From Flavobacterium sp. (GTDB taxonomy: Bacteria > Bacteroidota > Bacteroidia > Flavobacteriales > Flavobacteriaceae), in the NCBI GenBank assembly GCA_012032075.1, contig JAAURU010000176.1:1-7503 (forward strand): a DNA stretch of 7,503 nucleotides. Reading direction: 5' to 3'. This document shows positions 5,999-7,503 of this stretch, piece after piece. Below the pieces are notes generated by a model, which was given only the letters and a program-made list of their open reading frames with translations, was not told the DNA's origin and made no database searches. A program made the translations under genes and the position numbers. Numbering within the stretch: the stretch's first letter is position 1; each line of letters begins with the position of its first letter.

Positions 5999-7048
5999 AT
6001 GAAGTTATCGCATTTCAATTTTAATTTACCAGAAGAATTACTAGCAGAATTTCCAGCAGAGAACAGAGACGAATCTCGTTTAATGGTAATCAACAGAAAA
6101 ACAAAAACAATTGAACATAAAACCTTTAAAGACGTTATTGATTATTTCGATGATGGAGATGTTATGGTATTAAATAACACTAAAGTTTTTCCAGCACGTT
6201 TGTATGGTAACAAAGAAAAAACAGGAGCTCGTATTGAAGTTTTCTTATTAAGAGAATTAAATGCAGAACAACGTTTGTGGGATGTTTTAGTTGATCCAGC
6301 GCGTAAAATCCGTATCGGAAATAAACTATACTTTGGAGACGATGATTCATTAGTGGCTGAAGTTATAGATAATACAACTTCTCGTGGTAGAACATTACGT
6401 TTCTTATACGATGGTTCTTATGAAGAATTTAGAGAAAAATTAGTAGAACTTGGAGAAACACCTATCCCAAAATATATCAATAGAGAAGTAACACCAGAAG
6501 ATGCAGAACGTTACCAAACAATTTATGCAAAAGAAGAAGGAGCAGTTGCAGCACCTACTGCTGGTTTACACTTTTCAAAACATTTATTAAAACGTTTAGA
6601 AATTAAAGGAATCGACTTTGCAGAAGTAACCTTACACGTTGGTTTAGGGACATTTAATCCTGTAGAAGTTGAAGATTTATCAAAACACAAAATGGATTCA
6701 GAAGAAATGAATATTTCACAAGAAACCTGTGATATAGTAAACAATGCAAAAGCAAAAAAGAAAAAAATTTGTTGTGTTGGAACAACTTCAATGCGTGCTA
6801 TGGAAAGTTCTGTATCGTCACAAAGAACTTTAAATCCATATACAGGTTGGACAAATAAATTTATTTATCCACCTTACGATTTCAGTATTGCAGATGCTAT
6901 GATTACTAATTTCCACATTCCAAAATCAACCTTGTTAATGATGGTTTCAGCATTTTGTGGACACGATTTAATGAAAAAAGCTTATGCAGAAGCAATAGAA
7001 CAAAAATATAGATTCTACTCTTATGGAGATGCTATGTTGATTCTTTAA
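5999..7048 (+). CDS. queA: S-adenosylmethionine:tRNA ribosyltransferase-isomerase
   Basis: QueA transfers and rearranges the ribosyl part of S-adenosylmethionine onto the preQ1 base already placed at the wobble position of tRNA. The product is epoxyqueuosine, the penultimate stage of queuosine synthesis. The 349 residues cover the whole family length. Motifs seen in order are LPEELLAEFPAENRDESRL (10-28), VLNNTKVFPARL (57-68), the block ending AAPTAGLHF (184-192), VTLHVGLGTF, TTSMRAMES (262-270) and MITNFHIPKSTLLM (301-314), all classical for QueA. The ATG at 5999 gives the normal N-terminus. The gene has its own promoter and a downstream hairpin terminator, so it is probably monocistronic, although read-through from aroA is possible because the intervening hairpin is weak. 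No other queuosine genes are in the window. Confidence 0.97.
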   Translation: MKLSHFNFNLPEELLAEFPAENRDESRLMVINRKTKTIEHKTFKDVIDYFDDGDVMVLNNTKVFPARLYGNKEKTGARIEVFLLRELNAEQRLWDVLVDPARKIRIGNKLYFGDDDSLVAEVIDNTTSRGRTLRFLYDGSYEEFREKLVELGETPIPKYINREVTPEDAERYQTIYAKEEGAVAAPTAGLHFSKHLLKRLEIKGIDFAEVTLHVGLGTFNPVEVEDLSKHKMDSEEMNISQETCDIVNNAKAKKKKICCVGTTSMRAMESSVSSQRTLNPYTGWTNKFIYPPYDFSIADAMITNFHIPKSTLLMMVSAFCGHDLMKKAYAEAIEQKYRFYSYGDAMLIL

Positions 7049-7087
7049 AAGGATTACTTTTAGTTTCTATAACTTTTTTTAAAATAA

Positions 7088-7119
7088 AAAAAATATCATC
7101 AGTAACGGTGATATTTTTT
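7088..7119 (+). terminator. Intrinsic terminator after queA
   Basis: An A-rich left arm (7088-7100, ending ATATCATC) pairs with a T-rich right arm (7107-7119, starting GGTGATAT) around the six-base loop AGTAAC. The stem has 13 pairs including one G-T pair. The right arm runs into six T and further A/T, giving the usual hairpin plus T-tract. The A run on the left side means it could also work on the opposite strand, although no gene there needs it. Confidence 0.82.
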
Positions 7120-7123
7120 ATTT

Positions 7124-7147
7124 GTCATGCTGAGCTTGTCGAAGCAC
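7124..7147. repeat. Palindromic CATGCTGA-type repeat between queA and kynU
   Basis: The element reads GTCATGCTGAGC and then TTGTCGAAGCAC. It contains the small hairpin GCTT (7134-7137), loop GTCG, AAGC (7142-7145). It shares its first nine matched bases, TCATGCTGA, with the repeat inside aroA, and 17 of 22 positions overall. It lies directly after the queA terminator. It looks like a REP-type intergenic repeat; copy number in the genome is unknown. Confidence 0.6.
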
Positions 7148-7163
7148 TGCTGTCCGTTCTATT

Positions 7164-7192
7164 TTTTTCTAAAACTTTATGTTTTAGAAAAA
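7164..7192. repeat. Strong A-T hairpin downstream of the palindromic repeat
   Basis: TTTTTCTAAAAC (7164-7175) and GTTTTAGAAAAA (7181-7192) are perfectly complementary over 12 bases, with the loop TTTAT. No T run follows on the + strand, so it is not a standard terminator in that direction. It lies within a block (about 7124-7260) that has no coding potential and may be one composite repeat. Confidence 0.6.
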
Positions 7193-7277
7193 GATGCCAC
7201 TACCATCAGGGTTAATTAGTGAATCATAAACCTTTTAGTAACTTTCAATGGAAACGCATCAATTTTCTTTAAATTCC

Positions 7278-7312
7278 TAGATTTGACAACTTTTTAAAAG
7301 TTGTCAAATCTA
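7278..7312. repeat. 35-base near-perfect palindrome upstream of kynU
   Basis: The 17-base arms TAGATTTGACAACTTTT (7278-7294) and AAAAGTTGTCAAATCTA (7296-7312) are exactly complementary around a single central T. In RNA the inner bases would open to form the loop and leave a stem of 15 pairs. It could be an operator for a dimeric regulator of kynU, a terminator-like structure or a dispersed repeat; nothing in the window decides between these. Confidence 0.8.
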
Positions 7313-7327
7313 CCAATCTATTTGAAA

Positions 7328-7386
7328 CATAAACTCCTAAACTTTTAAACTATAAACTTTCAATCTCCTAAACTTTTCAATACTTT
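7328..7386 (+). repeat. Degenerate 7-8 base array upstream of kynU
   Basis: AAAC-centred units recur every 7 to 9 bases between about 7330 and 7380. A 13-base direct repeat, CTCCTAAACTTTT, is found at 7334-7346 and again at 7365-7377. The array ends at the possible kynU -7 box, and its placement before a start codon mirrors the arrays of aroA and queA. Confidence 0.6.
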
Positions 7387-7394
7387 TACATTTG
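7387..7394 (+). promoter_or_regulatory. Possible -7 box for kynU
   Basis: TACATTTG fits the Bacteroidota -7 consensus TAnnTTTG. No TTG is found at the right distance upstream, only TTT near 7358-7360. The implied leader before the ATG at 7409 would be under about 12 bases. Moderately plausible only. Confidence 0.45.
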
Positions 7395-7408
7395 ATAAAA
7401 GAAAACAA

Positions 7409-7503
7409 ATGAATTTCCAAAATACTAGAGAATTTGCACAAGAATTAGACCGTCAAGATGAATTAACCAGTTATAGAAACGAATTTATTTTCCCAAAAGT
7501 AAA
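7409..7503 (+). CDS. kynU: Probable kynureninase, N-terminal fragment cut by window edge
   Basis: Only 31 complete codons are present. They begin MNFQNTREFAQELDRQDEL and end with NEFIFPKV. The pattern of an N-terminal helix with FA..LD..D.L, followed by R..F..P, is what I recognise from the start of kynureninase, a PLP enzyme that splits L-kynurenine into anthranilate and L-alanine. The PLP lysine and other catalytic parts lie outside the window, so the call rests on the N-terminus alone. The ATG at 7409 is the only reasonable start and is preceded by A-rich sequence, as is usual in this phylum. The spacing and the terminator behind queA indicate a separate transcription unit. Confidence 0.72.
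   Translation, partial: MNFQNTREFAQELDRQDELTSYRNEFIFPKV

Noticed and set aside
6523..6744. Minus-strand open frame inside queA
   Set aside because: Opposite the most conserved QueA block (AAPTAGLHF to VGLGTF); a shadow frame.
7164..7192. Hairpin as a second queA terminator
   Set aside because: No T run follows the right arm on the + strand, and a much better terminator lies at 7088-7119.

Overview
The window looks like a chromosomal housekeeping segment of a member of the Bacteroidota, most likely Flavobacteriaceae. The DNA is very A+T-rich and the genes lack clear Shine-Dalgarno sites. There is a good Bacteroidota-type promoter (TTG, 21-base spacer, TATATTTG) before queA. The protein types fit the same group: secreted DUF3857/transglutaminase proteins whose signal peptides end in FSQ, and an EPSP synthase with the HAGTAMR signature. 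The genus cannot be told from the window.

All recognised genes lie on the + strand. They are: the 3' part of dtd (D-aminoacyl-tRNA deacylase, 1-365, two frameshifts); an exported DUF3857/transglutaminase-like protein (375-2276); a second, related exported protein (2279-4224) broken by one frameshift near 3265; a small MazG-type nucleotide pyrophosphohydrolase (4226 onward, frameshifted near its C-terminus); aroA (4641-5873); queA (5999-7048); and the first codons of a probable kynureninase gene, kynU (7409 to the window edge). The first four genes are separated by 9 bases or fewer and look like one transcription unit. aroA follows after a short spacer that carries repeats. queA has its own promoter and is followed by a clear hairpin terminator. 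The 360 bases between queA and kynU hold no gene but are packed with repeats and hairpins.

Two themes deserve attention. First, four single-base length changes in A or T runs fall within the first 4.5 kb. They break dtd twice, the second DUF3857 gene once and the mazG-like gene once. All are repaired by adding or removing one base, which suggests sequencing or assembly error more than gene decay, though decay of dtd cannot be excluded. Second, two kinds of short repeat recur: a palindromic CATGCTGA element, and degenerate arrays with a 7-base period. Both occur between genes and both also appear inside the aroA reading frame, in positions that look like variable loops. The 7-base arrays also sit just upstream of the start codons of aroA, queA and kynU.

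Functionally the genes cover translation quality control (dtd), nucleotide pool cleaning (mazG-like), the shikimate pathway (aroA), tRNA queuosine modification (queA) and probably tryptophan/kynurenine breakdown (kynU). The two exported proteins have no known role; one keeps a Cys-His transglutaminase-type active site and its neighbour appears to have lost it. I found no defence system, CRISPR array, insertion sequence or RNA gene.
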